Part shown: positions 1 to 12,950 of the stretch, piece by piece
Layout of the letters: the number at the start of each line of letters is the position of its first letter
Position numbering within the stretch: position 1 is the first letter of the stretch
DNA from: Linnemannia schmuckeri
Taxonomy: Eukaryota > Mortierellomycota > Mortierellomycetes > Mortierellales > Mortierellaceae
Length of the DNA: 64,000 nucleotides
Reading direction: 5' to 3'
Assembly (NCBI GenBank): GCA_029449235.1
Contig: JANATG010000022.1
Location: 372,001 to 436,000 of the forward strand
The notes under the pieces: model-generated
The model's input: the letters and a program-made list of their open reading frames with translations, nothing else
Told to the model about the DNA's origin: nothing
Database searches by the model: none
Position numbers and translations under genes: made by a program

Positions 1-455
1 CCTTAAGGAACGCGAGCTGGGGTTTCGGATGCGAGCATGAATATCAGGAAGGAAAGCGCTCAGGGGCAAGGCGAAAGGAGAGAGTGGATTCAGTCGAAAA
101 CATGACAGGATTTTGTGGTGGAGCATGAGATATTGCAGAGAGAAGGCGAGAGAGGAGATCAGTCCCATCTGCTTCAAATTCTTACCCTATCTCGGAATCA
201 TCGACCGCCTTTCAGGAACGACAGGGACAAGGATCAGGAGAAGGAGCAAGATACTGCGTCAATCGATCAGCCAAAAACCTACAGGATATTTTAATCGATC
301 TATCAGGAGACAAGCACAGCACATTTCATGCTAGACGCGCCAAACACACACGGGGTGATCAGCCTACAAGAGACTGGTTTGGGAAGGACATTTCTTACAG
401 TAAAAGGTGAGGTAATTTTCGATGCGGCAATCAGAGTTACCCCGCTTACACACAG
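1..455. other. Left edge, no gene resolved
   Basis: I find no recognisable coding exon here. Short open frames exist but have no family signature. The upstream exon or exons of the complex I gene whose visible part starts at base 456 could lie here or before the window. Acceptor-like sites are present near 389 and 455, so much of this stretch may be intron. Confidence 0.4.
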
Positions 456-1102
456 GCGTTACGCTTCTATCTCCGTGGGCTTATTAGAGCGTGTCAGACC
501 TGCTGCTGGACCTAAGGGAATCAACTTTGCGTTGGGCGTCGCCACCGCTATGGGCTTTATGGGAGGTTTCCTTTACTCTTACCAAAAGTCAAGTCGTAAG
601 TTATTTTCCTTCCTTTCGTTACAACTTCTCGTATTTCTCCCTTGCTCCGATGATATGTTTGCCTACGGTGGTGTTTTTAATGGGCTTCTTTTCCACTTTT
701 TTTTTATGGCACAATAAATAGTCCGCTTCTGGGGATGGGAGGAGAACGCAAGGGAGCAGGCCATGAACCGCGAGGAGATGGATGCCCGTGCCGCGGCCGG
801 CCTTCCCGCCTACGGCGAGCCCACCATGGATGAGACTGCCCAGGCTGCTGCTGCAAGAAACTCCAAGTTTGCCGCCCTCAAGTTTGGTACATTTCTCGTT
901 CCCTTTTTTTTTTTTTTTTTTTTTTTTTGCCTTTGATTTTCGGTTTGGGAATGATTGGAAGGCGATTCGGAAAGATGATTGACTTTTTAAATGCGATGCT
1001 GATATATTTTCCTACTCTGTTTATGTACTAGCTTCTCTTCCTTGGTTCAACACCACCAACCACAAATATCACCTTTCTGAGAACACCAGCAGCGACAAGT
1101 AA
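456..1102 (+). CDS. Complex I 21-kDa-type accessory subunit (NUXM-like), 3' part
   Basis: Three exons can be joined in phase: 456..595, 722..886 and 1032..1102 (TAA). The visible protein has a hydrophobic, glycine-rich segment with GFMGGFLYSYQKSS followed by LRFWGWEENAREQ, and ends in NTTNHKYHLSENTSSDK. That layout, a short membrane segment with a YQ.SS...FWGW junction and then a charged matrix or intermembrane tail, is what I recall for the fungal NADH:ubiquinone oxidoreductase 21-kDa/NUXM subunit, an accessory membrane-arm subunit of respiratory complex I. The 5' exons with the usual family N-terminus were not found, so the gene is incomplete here. The second intron carries a run of 25 T. 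The family assignment is from motif memory and moderate. Its 3' end converges on the ABC transporter gene. Confidence 0.6.
904..928. repeat. T25 homopolymer in an intron
   Basis: Run of 25 T inside the second intron of the NUXM-like gene. It is one of four long A/T homopolymers in the window. Confidence 0.9.
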
Positions 1103-1389
1103 AACTGGTGATTTTTTTTTTGTATGAGGCAATGAGACGGGCGCCGGACACAGGAATAGACATGCTGATGTTTTGACAGGAAGAAATGATCGATGTCAAA
1201 AAAACTAAAAAGGGAGACACCACCTACCCCCTATGGGTAATTTTGTACAATCAAAAACCATTAAACAAATTTCATAAATAATCAAAGAAGTGCACCTTTA
1301 TGAATAAATGGGAATGACAAACTTGGGGAGATATGAAAAGAAAAATGAAACAAGATATCAAGAAAGAAAAAAGAATGAAAACACTACAC

Positions 1390-4300
1390 TTAGAGCGCCT
1401 GCGCATCACGCTGCTCTTTAGCCTCTGCGATCGCCACCAACGCATCCAACTCCGTCGACCGCTCACACATAGATCTAAACAACCCATCCTCCTTTTTCAT
1501 CAACACCAAAGGCTTATCGAATTCCGCAACCTCTCCTGCATTCATTACCAACACCCTATCGAAATCCGCAATCGTCCGGATACGATGGGCAATGGTCAAA
1601 ATAGTAGCGTCGGCCATTTCTTCACGGATGGTGGTCTGGATCTTGAGGTCGGTCTCGAAATCGACACTGGCCGTGGCTTCGTCCATGATAATGATTTTGG
1701 ATTTCCGAACAAGGGCCCGGGCGAGGGAGATGAGTTGGCGTTGGCCTTGGGAGAAGTTTGAACCGTTTTCTTTTACGGCTGTGTCGAGCGTGATCTTGGA
1801 GGGGTCGACGATCTCGGTTTCCTTGGTCGAGGCAGAGCTGGCGGCAGTAGAGTTGACCGATGCAGCGTCATCAACTGACACCTTGGCGGAGGTGTTTGCA
1901 GAGGCACCGACGGCAGCGGCGGCAGTGGTGGTGGTGGGCTGAATGCTCGAAGAAGGAATCAAATGACTGCGTCTCAGGGCCTCCCACAGATCGACATCGT
2001 CGAGCTCGCCAAAGGGATCCAAGTTGGACCGAAGCGTACCCTTGAACAGGATAGGGTCCTGAGGGATGATGGTCAATTTCGATCGCAAATCCTGAAGTCC
2101 AATCTTGCAGATATCAATTCCGTCAATCGTGATCGTACCCTTGACAGGATCCATGAACCGGAACAACGAAATGGCAAATGTAGACTTTCCGGATCCGGTA
2201 CGACCAACAACTCCAACCTTCTCTCCAGCCTTGATTGAGAACGAGATATCCTTGATGACATCGGGAGTATCAGGTGCATAGCGCATGGTGAGGTGGTCGA
2301 TAACGATCTCTCCAGCATAGGGCCAGGCAGCAGGAGGGCGGGATCCCTCGATGATGGCTGGGGGTTCTTCTTCCAAGTCCATGTATTCGACGACACGCTC
2401 GACAGAGTTGAGGTTGATCTGGATTTCGGCATAGATACGGATCATCCAGACGACCATCAAGGTGAACATGAGCGAGTACGACATACTCATCGCGGCCCAA
2501 CCAGGTTCGATGGTGTCCCAGTTCTGGAGGATCAACATCGCGGTGGAAAAGGAGACCAGAGCACCGGTGGCGTCAACGCGCCAATGCAACCAACGGTTAG
2601 ACGACCAGAGGAGCAAGAAGGTTCGGTTGTTGTCATCGAGCGTGACCAGGTTCTTGGCCAGAAAACGGTCCTCAAAACCATAGGCACGGATGGTAATCAG
2701 ACCATTGAGAGTCTCGCTGAAGTGGTTTAGGATGGGCGAACGCGAGTTGGAGTTGAGCCGCTTGAGATCGCGTGAGACGGGGACGTAGAGCATGGCGATG
2801 ACCATATAGATGCCGACAATAAAGACCGCCGCGATCAAGAACATGGGCATGTTGGTCGAGATGATACTGACGATACCAATGACCGTCAAGACGGTGATCA
2901 AGAAATGGTGGAACGCACGACCGACATTATCATCAATCGACGTGATATCGGCACTGAAACGGTTGACAATTCGACCCATGGGAGTCGTGTCAAAGAAGCG
3001 GACCTTGGCACGGGCGACCTTGCGGAGCAACTTCTCGTGGAGGACACGGGAGCCGCGGATTGAAGGGACGACCATGATGTAGAGACTGGCAAGTCCATAA
3101 AAGACGGTCGTCAAGAAACTGAGGAGGACATAGACACCCAGGTAGTACTCAATGTTGACAGAAGCGGGGGTGCCCTTGCCAAAGACCGCCATCGTCATCG
3201 CGCCGTATTCGTCGCCATTCTTGGGAGTGAAGGCGCTGCGGACAGAGGCTTGGAAGTGTTCGGGGACGACGGTGCGGTAGGTGTTCATAAGGACTGCTCC
3301 AGTCGAGGACGACATTTGGTTGGTCCAGTGGGCAAACCAGATATTCTGGCCCATATCCAAGGCCTGGTTCATCGCCAAAAGACCAATGACCGTAGCCCAT
3401 ACAAAGAATCCACCCGAGGCAGTGAAGTAGGCTTTGTAGACCTTCATGGAAACAGCTCCCTCGTTCTTCTTCTCATCCTCAGTCAACTTGACGGCATCCT
3501 TCTTGAGACCAGCGCTCTTCTTGACTTTCTTGCCCGTACCATCCCCCTCGTCCTCTCCATCTAAGGTACTGATTTCACTGTCATTGTCCGAAGTAGGAGC
3601 CGTCAGACTGACATTATCGACCCATCCTAGGGTAACAGCCTCCTCAGGAGTGCCAGCACCAACAACACGACCCTTCTCAAGGACAACAACCAGATCCGCA
3701 GAGTTCAGTGTTAACTGGACTTGATGAGTCGCCATGAGGACAGAGCGACCCTTAACCAAAGGACCACTGAGCGTCTGGAAGAGGTGCTTACCGGTATGGG
3801 TATCCACAGCCGAGAGACAGTCGTCCAAGAGCAAGACACTAGCATCCGAGTAGATGGCACGCGCCAACGAGACACGTTGCTTCTGACCTCCCGACAATGT
3901 GATACCTTGCTCACCAATCTCGGTCATATCGCCCGATTCCAGGATTTCAAAGTCGGTGACCAAAGCACAGCCCTCAACAACGGCGTCATAGCGGTCCTGG
4001 TCAAACTTCTTGCCGAAAAGGATGTTGTCGCGGATGGTCGTGTTCTGCAGCCAGGCGGTTTGGGAGACATAGGCAATACCAGATCCAATGGTCGAACGAT
4101 GTTCGACATAATCGAGACGGGGCAAGAACATCTGGCCCTCAACACGGTCAAGCTCTCCAAGAAGTGCGAGCAAGAGCGCCGTTTTTCCAGAGCCGGTAGG
4201 TCCAACAATCAATGACAACTTGCCGACAGGAAAATCGATCGACAGGTTTTTCAACTGGAAACGCTCATGAACGGCTTCAGGCCCAGTGGCGGCAGCAACA

Positions 4301-7017
4301 ATAGGCTCAGGCTGCTCAATACTCTTGGAAAACTTGGTCTTGATCTTCTGGATGAAAGACAACTGATCCTTCTTGACATCCTTGGAGGTCTCAGAAACCT
4401 TCTCCACCTCCTTGTTGGGCCACGAGTAAGTAGCGCCAACAAAGCCGATGACAGGGTTGGACGAGACAGACGAGTTGTGCCAGGCCTTGGGGTCGAGTTT
4501 GGTAATAGTAGTATCGCGGACGATATCGTCCTCCTGGAGGAACCGGTTGATGCGCTTCAAACTGATGGAGGCGCGCATGGCGTTCTGGACGACCCAGGGC
4601 ATGTTGTTGAGCGAGTTGCGCATGATTCCGAAAAGAGACAGGGTCGTGAAGAGGATTGAGGCTGACATCTCGAGGCCGTAGTACTTGGTGTATGTCAGGA
4701 TCAGCACCACCACGTTCAACAGAGGGACCTATGCAAAAATTATTTCGACCATTTGCGCCACCAAATAAAACACAGTTAATTTTCACACGGTCTTTACATT
4801 CATCTCCTAAATAAAAGCTTACAACGGAGAAGAGCAGCAACACTTACGATGAACCAAACAGTCTCGGCAAGAGCCATGCGAATATAGGACTTGCGTGTCT
4901 GGTTAAGCTCATTCTCACGCGCAGCAGTAATCTTTTCGACAAACTTGCCCTCCCAACCGAAAAACTTGACGATACGAATGGCCGACAACATCTCGTTGAG
5001 GGCATCCATACGGGTATCCTTGGTGTTCATGATGTTCCGGAAGAGCTTCATGACGGCCGAGAAGAGCAGTGCGGGGATGGGGAGAGTGATCAGCATGAAT
5101 GCAGCGCCGATGATCGCAGTTGTTCCGAGAAGGTAGTACAACTGAACCGTGGCCATGCAAAATTGCAGTGGGAACTAGTTTTAGATAGGTATAGTGAAAA
5201 AATACGAAAGGTCAGTTGCTGGCGTAGCTCATCATCATTTCAGTCAAGCCGTGTAAAGTATATACGTACGCCGTAGAACTCGTAGATGTAGCAGAAGGTG
5301 TCTTCCATCTTCTTGATATCGACGGCGATCAAGTCTATATGTTGATAACGAAGACAGGAGAAAACGGTCAGTCCCAGAACCGCATTGCGGAGCAAAATAA
5401 ATATTACACTAGGAACAACAAATACTTACTGGAAACATTAATAGGTTTGGTTGCATCGTCAGCATCCTCATCATTGTTTTCCGACATTTCCTTGGCATCC
5501 TTAGCGGGTGCCGAAATATCTTTGCGCCGGATCGACTTTTCAAAGACAGCAGTGTTGCAGATCGAAGTGACATGGACAAAGATACGACGACCAATGTGGC
5601 AGGTAGCCTGGAGGGCGATCGACTCGAGTAAAGTTGAGAGGAGCAGGGCAAACACCCAGATGTAGTTCTCCAATGTGGGTGCACCGCAGTCCTGGCACTC
5701 GATGTACTTGACAATCTTATTCAGACAGTAAGGAGCAACGAGAGGGAGGAGAAGTGCGGGGGTGGCATAGATATGCTGGAGCAGGATCTCGTACTTGATT
5801 GCGTTGAACAGGGACCAGTAGAAGGTTTTCTTCCTAATCGGGTAAGGAATTCCAACAAAGCAAAGAAAAGGATAAAGGGTGAGTATGTGCGGTGTGTGTG
5901 TGTAGCGTGTAGTGTATGTACTAAAGCGAGGTACTATGCTGCAGCAACAACAATTGATGACTGATCAAATAATCAAACACCCATTTACAAAATTTAAGCA
6001 TCCGCAGTATTTATGACGGTTGTAACACTCGCAGTATGAACAAGAAAAGAGAAAAAAAAAAAATTGTACTACGCATCTCAATTGATACACATCAACACCA
6101 AACACCATCGACTGGCACGCGGAGAAAAGGGAGACATACTGGTTGAGTTTAAACTGGCTAACAGTCGTGTGAGACTCATCCGTCACCTCAAGGTAAGGGA
6201 GATCAGTGTCCTGGAGAGACCGCTTGAATCCAAGGTAGACCAAGGGGTTCACCCACGAGAAGGTCAATTGGCTGTACACAGACGAGGCGTATTCAAGAGG
6301 GGCTGGTCTGACAATCTCGCCTTGCTTCAGCTTTCTGGCAGACGTCAAAGGCTGGTAGGGCAGGGTGAGCAACGAGATCCAGATCAACAGGGCGCCAGTC
6401 AACCAGATGTATGCCTCAAACTGGAGACGGAGAGGCCAATCAGCCATGGGTAAGGTCAAGACATCGGATCGAACGAGTTGAACAGTCGAAAGGACTGCCA
6501 TGAGCACGTAGAAGAAATCGAGCTGGCAGCGGATCCAGAACTGGTAGGCTACCGCAGGACGAATCAAGTACACCAGCGAGAGAGCCAGGGCATACACCCA
6601 GGACACAACCCTGAGCGAGTCGCCCAGCAAGCTGTAATAAGCATCGCTATTACTTTTGTTGGATCGAAGGCTCTCTTGATCAGCAAGGTGGAAGCGAATG
6701 AGGGAGAACACAGCAAGACCCAATTGGCCAGTTGTGACAATTGATCTAGCCAAGTGGAGATGGAGTCCGGAGGCACGACGGGCCTGGTACCTGGCTTGGA
6801 CGTTGTCGAGGGCTGCTGTCGGGTTAGTCGAGCCAATTAGAGTAGCACCTCTGTAATGATGATCGTCGCCGTCTGGACCCTGATCATCTTGGTCGAGAGT
6901 ATCTCTGAGGGGCTCGTACTGGTCAAGATGGATGGGTTTTCTTGAGAGGTGGACGAGGACAAGAGTAGAGACAAGCGAGTATGCCAACGGCAACGACGGT
7001 TCTATAAGTCTAAGCAT
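1390..7017 (-). CDS. ABCC-family (MRP-type) ABC transporter
   Basis: Exons, in coding order: 7017..6140, 5833..5430, 5334..5270, 5174..4848, 4728..1390; all junctions keep phase and give 1,670 residues, normal for a full ABCC protein. About five hydrophobic N-terminal segments (TMD0) precede the first transporter domain, which has LTFSWVNPLVYLG. NBD1 has Walker A GPTGSGKT (about residue 734), signature LSGGQKQR (about 836) and LLLDDCLSAVD, with Asp instead of the catalytic Glu, as is usual in ABCC NBD1. NBD2 has GRTGSGKST (about 1399), FSQGQRQ (about 1548) and IIMDEATASVD with the Glu present, so ATPase asymmetry is expected. NBD2 carries an Ala/Thr/Ser-rich insert of some 45 residues before its signature. 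The acidic/lysine-rich linker after NBD1 sits where ABCC regulatory linkers lie. It probably exports conjugated organic anions or drugs across the plasma or vacuolar membrane; the substrate is not readable. An extra upstream exon cannot be excluded. Confidence 0.9.
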
Positions 7018-7711
7018 TGACAGACAGAAAGTAGTTGCGTGAGTGAGTGTGTTGTTGTGGTTTTAACGAATATGTCCCTTTTTCAATTGATAAAAGATGA
7101 GGATGAGGGAGGAGAATGTCTAGTGAAGGAGAGAGGAGGTCGATGTGTGTGTGTGGACTGAGCAGGAACGAGGGACAGTGGGTGATCGAAAGAGGTGTCA
7201 TTGAGAAGGATTATGATGACGAATGTGAGAGCTCAACAGTCGTTAAAGATAAGGAGGGTATGAGGGGGGGAGGAGGGGGGGTCATACTCGACAGGGAAGG
7301 GCATGCCTGCTTTTAAAGAGGGGGGAGATACTCCTGCAGCAAAAGGATGAACACACAGACAAAGTGTGAGCTGGGTATGTAACAGAGGAGAGAAGAAGGG
7401 GTAGGCGTGGAAAACAAGATCAAAAAAGAAAGAAAAAGTAGGAATTTGAATTCCCACCAAGGGTCTTTATACAATTTTTTTTTTTTGTTGTTGTTATCGG
7501 TTCAACCGCTTTCTCCTTACCCTCGAAAACATGAACTGTGGCTCACAACTCACAAAGAAGAAAAATTATTCGATCCAGACAAACACACACATGTTCTTCT
7601 TGCCTCTTCCCAAGTTCACTTCTGTCCACTCACACCACTCCCTTCTTTCCTCACAAAACACTATTTTCACTTCCGCTTAACAATTTTTTTATTTTTTTCT
7701 TCTTCTCTAGA
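7018..7711. promoter_or_regulatory. Divergent intergenic region, ABC transporter / CCCH gene
   Basis: About 690 bases separate the transporter start (minus) from a short plus-strand coding segment at 7712. It contains GT/AG-rich and pyrimidine-rich runs, including a T-rich stretch ending in TTCTTCTTCTCTAG directly before the ATG at 7712. No coding signature was seen. It probably serves both transcripts. Confidence 0.45.
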
Positions 7712-10700
7712 ATGAGCTCCATTCACTACGGACTCCCCTCCGGTGAGTAATAGAGTATGGAAGTCTGTGTGAGCACACACATACACGCACGACCGTTTAT
7801 GGCGAGATCGCTTAGCTTTGCTCTCATGTCATCAATCTATCACTGTGTGCTTCAGTTGTTTGCCCTCCATCCATGTCTGCCCCTTTTTTCCCTAGCGTAC
7901 CATCAGCTAAAATGAATGAAACATTGTTGTTATCGTTGATGGAACGATACAAACCATTAGAGAGTGATAGAACCCACAACCAATAGGGAAATTTCGATCA
8001 GATAGGCGTGAGTGTGGGGCGCAGACAGGTGTGATCGAACCCGGGCTCCGAAACCATCGGTTGCCAGGGATCAGCATGTCTATCAGTGTCACCTCCTTCG
8101 AGGCATCAGGTATGATGACGGTTCTCTATCATCAAGAGGTAACAAGAAGTAACTCGTTACAGCTCACGTAGCAAAGCAAAAAGAGTCAAAGGTGACATTC
8201 TCTGACAAGTCCTTCCATGTTTTTGGCCTTGCATCAACTGCATCAACGGCATACAATAATGGCAAAGAGGGCTGTGCATCAAAATCAACAAAAAAAAAGT
8301 GCGGCGGTTCACTTTTGGGCGTGCTCGTCGATTTATGATGACTGACCCTATGCAAAATTAGCGATGGCAAGGGTACATGGATCTTGCATATAGGGTACTT
8401 TACAGTTCAAGATCAGAAGAAGCGTCGAGAATCATTTAGCCCATTGAGAAATATTCCTAAAGGGAAAAAAACATGCCAAGGTTTGTGTACACATCTTTCT
8501 TGCACCTTCTTGGTCCCAGTAGCATTTCTTTTTTTCCTATTGTAGTTACTGATGTGCTCAGGGTTATTTGAAGACAGAGTGGCGCGTGCTGCTGCCAAGA
8601 GTTCGACAATGGTATAGAAGAGGGTGAGTGCCAGAGTGTTGCATTGCATGTAGGTTGCTGCATATACATTAGTCTGGTGCAGCCTTGGGTATTATGAGCA
8701 AAAATAGTGTCGTTCAGAGGCATGAACAATAACCGACACAACTTGACAATTAAGAACCGGACAATTAAGCTTCTATCTTAAGTGGTGTTACGTGAATGTG
8801 TAAAAAGTACGCGATGCAAACGTGTTCCACATACAACGGCGTAAGCAATTGTATCTATTTCTGTCAGGAGCGAGTCGTTAATGATGGACAGAATGTGAAT
8901 GTCTTGTTTCCCATGAAGAGGTAGAGGCTCGGTATTTTATCGGTAAGAGGAGAAGGTAAAAGTGTAATAGGAACAGAATGACAAACCAACCCCTCCTGTC
9001 GCTCTTCCTTTACTCCTTGGTCCTCTCCACACTCACCCACCCACTCACTCACTCCAGAATCATCCAACCCTTGCTGTTCTCCTTTTTGTTATTATCCTCG
9101 AAGCTTCCGGGACCCGCTGGGATCTGATGTGATACTCTTACTCTCATTTCCCGCTCATCGCCCAGAGTGCTCCTTCCTTTTCTTCTTTTTGACATCTCGT
9201 TTCATTTTTGATTCACATCCTTGTGTTTAGGTCCTAATTCTTCCTTTCCCCCCCTTCCCCTTGACCCCGAACTGCGGTCAACAAGAGTCTACAAATAGGG
9301 TGTTTGCAACTTATACACCCTCCCCTTTCTTTATTTTTATTTTTTGGGGTTAAAAAGAAAGAAGGGAGAGGAGAGTGAAGAAAGTAAAAAGAGGGTGAAA
9401 GAAGCTTAGGCTAAAACCGCGCGAGCGCTTGCTTTTATGGTGTGTTGATGTGTGATGCTGTTGTTGTGCGCAGACCGAGACGCCTTGTTGACACTCTCCG
9501 TCCTCTCTTTATTCCTTTTCTCTCTCTCTTGTCTTCCGCCCTCTTCTCTCCCCCCTCTCATTTTGTTTTTACAACAACCTCCTTGATTAGAGCCTCCATG
9601 ATGGTCTTGTCTTGTCTTATGGATCGGTGCTTTTCCTCCTCTCTCTTTCTCTTCTCTCTCCCCCTTTCTCCCCGTTTGAAAAAAAAGAAAACAATAATCC
9701 TCTTACCCCCTTATTTTTTTTTGTTCTTACTATGATTTGGCGGCTCTTGGGTTTTGATTTTTGGTGTTTTGCTTCATTTCCTGCATCGCTGCTCAGTTTT
9801 CTTGGGTGCTTCTTTTTCTTTGTTTTTCGATGCCACTCCCTGAAGCCCCTTGAACCCGGTTTTCTTTCAGACTGTAAGCAAGGAACCGACAGAAAGAAAA
9901 AAAGGCGAGGAAGACAAAAAAGAGAAAAGAAGTCTGACGGACGGTTTTCCCCTTTATGTACGTGTATTGAGTTGTTGATGTTGAAATGGTCGTCCCAACC
10001 TGTGGCCACGTTAGGAAATGAAAAACAATATCAAACAACTCTTCCTATGATTGCCAACGGGTCCGAAAGAAAGAATAGTAAATGAAACCAGTTAGCTTTT
10101 GGGTTGAAAAGGAGGAGAGAAGTGAGTGAAGTTGAAGGAAAACAAAATGGTAAAGAAAGAGAAGGCACTGTGTGGTTGAAATGGATCGTCAAAGGGTTGC
10201 AGTTGTTGGGTACGGGGATATCAAGCAGCATTGGCACAAGAAAACAAAAGGAATTTGTCCTCATCGATGCATCCCGCCATTTCGCCAAGGGCATCCCCGA
10301 AATGACCAACAGAGATTGACGTAAAGTGCAGTACATGTCGTGCTGCGTCGTTATTGTTGTTTCTCCTGCGTGTCCGTATTTTGTTCGTGTTGCATTTGAG
10401 TGTGTATACACTTGTGCAATTGACTTGAATGAAGGAGGGCTGTAGGCAATCAGATCAAGATGTGTATGTTGCTCCTTCTCCTTTCTCTCGTTGCCTGTGA
10501 TCAACCACACAGCAACAAGCTACAGAGCATACACATCCTCTTCCTCCTCGCTCCTCCACTGCGAAAGTAACTTGGTCTTCGTCCTGCTTTTCATTGTCGA
10601 CAGAGAAGAAACACGGACACGGCCCAACGTCAGTTCGCGGTTCAGATGGCAAAAAATAAAAAGACAGACAAAGCAATAATACAAAAACAGTACCCCTTTC

Positions 10701-11895
10701 TCGCCCTGCTCTTCTCCTCTTCACTCATCCAATTCCCTCTCCTCATCCTTCATCATTCAAGTCTGCTCTGTAAAACCACTTCTTGATCTCTTTATTTCCT
10801 TTTCTTTCTTCTTCCTTCTCCCTTCTCCCTTCTCTTCTTCCTTCTCTCTTCTCTTTTCTTCCTTCCTCTTTCTCTTTCTTCCTTCCTTTCCTCTTCTTTC
10901 TCTTCTTTTTCTTCTTTCGCTTCTTACTTTTACTTCCCTCTCCTTCCACTCTTCTGCTTTCATCTCGATTCACCTCGCCTCTTCTTTTCTTTCTCCCTTG
11001 CATCTCACAATCACTCTCTCGAGGACCGTGTTTTCATATACACGCGCGCGCACCTCTGATTCCTGGTTGCACATTATACAAGAAAATAGACCGAAAAAAA
11101 CCACAGACAGTGTCCGATTCGAGCGCAAGAACCACCCCAAGCCCCTCGCTCTCTCGCACCACCACCGCAACAGCGAGCAAGCAAGCAAGCAGCCGGTCCT
11201 TTGTTCTCCGAATTCGAGATTTCGCCCCCTTTCGTGCTTCGACTTATTTATCCCGTCTCCAAGCAAGATATAACAACAAGCAACGCCTCCTTTTGGGATA
11301 CTCGCTCTGTTTCTGACGAATATCAAAGGAGCTCACGCCCATCATATGCTGGCACTTCAATCGCCTGTCTCTGGCTCCGCGGTTATTCCTCGACCGCCAC
11401 AAACTGAGCGCCAGCAGCACCAGCATCCTCACCAGTCGTCGCCTCAAGATTTCTCTACTATTATGCAGCACCAGCACCAGCATCAGCAACAGTTACAACT
11501 TCAACAACAACAACTCCAACAACAACAGCAGCAACAGCACACAATGACGCCGGTGATTCAGATTCAGTCGCTGAATGACCCACGACACGGCTCATTCCAA
11601 CTTCACTTGCAGGAGCAGCAACAATTGCAGGCACACCTTCAGCTCCAGCAGCAAATGCAACAACAACAGCAACAGCAACAGCGGGGAGGAGCAACAGGTC
11701 CACTGGACAAACCTGGTTCACCGTGGATAGTCAATGACTTTCCTCCATTGCCGAGGTAAATAGCATTCTTATTGTTTTGCGCAATGGGCGAGTGTATTTG
11801 CAATGAAATGAGAAGGTATTCGTGTACCCCTCCTTCTAGCGAGTCACGGTTTTGGTGGCCAAGCAAGGGCAAGGGTGGGGTTAAGCTTGAGCTTG

Positions 11896-11934
<39 letters not shown>

Positions 11935-12912
11935 AGTCAATCGACCATTGGGCGCATGTCTGTCTGACCAACTGACGAACCGTCTGTCTTATCCCCTGTG
12001 GTCAATGAGCGTGCCCTTACGGCTCATCGGAGCAAGTCTGTGGTGTGTGCGTGATAGCGTGTGTGAGAAACGTGTCGGTGAACAAAACACCCTTTAGAAA
12101 GGGGAGAGAGTGTGAAGGTGGTTGAAGGAGTGTGTGAATGAATGAAAGACAAGATGATAAAGAGTGAGACAGAGAGACCCAGTTCAATAACCACACACGG
12201 GAGTCTCCCAGTCGCTACTTTGTTCTCTTCGTTTGTCTTGTACGCAAAAGGCGGGAGAAGTGATTTTTTTTCCCCTTCTCTCCTTTTGTCTCTTCTCTCC
12301 TTTTGTCCAACCCTTCTTGTCACTTGTGCCTTCTCCTCCCCTTCTCTCCTTCTGTCGCCCTTTGCCTTGCCCCCACCCCTTTTTACGTTTTTAGTTGTCT
12401 TTCGTTTTTTTATATTATTCAACTACCTGTCACCCCCTTACGTGATCAAAAGCCATCTGTCTGTTCCGCTACCAGAAAAAAACCAAAACCGCAAATCGAC
12501 GTATAAAGCGAGATCGAGTGAGGAAACAAAGAGTCAATGGTGTGAGCGATGGATAAGTGGACGCAGTGGACGTTGTTGTGTTACTGCTTGCCGATGAACG
12601 GATCACATCAAAAGAAAACGGTCTATCACATTAATGCCTTTTTGGTATCGTCTATTATGCAAATTGCTGACCCACTCCTCTTTCTCTCTCTCGTGTCCCT
12701 CATCTCTATCTCCTCATTTTCTTCTCGTGAATGCTGTTATTACTCGCAACGAATCAATCAACAAACAACAACTATTCCTTTATAGAACTGGACAATCCAA
12801 CATGAATCAGAGCCTCCTTTCCCAATCCTTCAACCCAATTCATCCTCTTCAGCAGCAACAACAAATCCCTCGATCTGTCTCGGCCTCCAATGGCTTTCCA
12901 CAGCAACAACAA

Positions 12913-12950
<38 letters not shown>

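Noticed and set aside
113..334. Short open frame as possible N-terminus of the NUXM-like gene
   Set aside because: Its sequence does not resemble the family N-terminus and no in-phase splice to base 456 could be defended.
8010..8075. tRNA-like T arm on the minus strand (GGGTTCGATCAC)
   Set aside because: The supposed T stem does not pair (A at the position needing C, further mismatches), and no acceptor stem or anticodon arm can be built around it.
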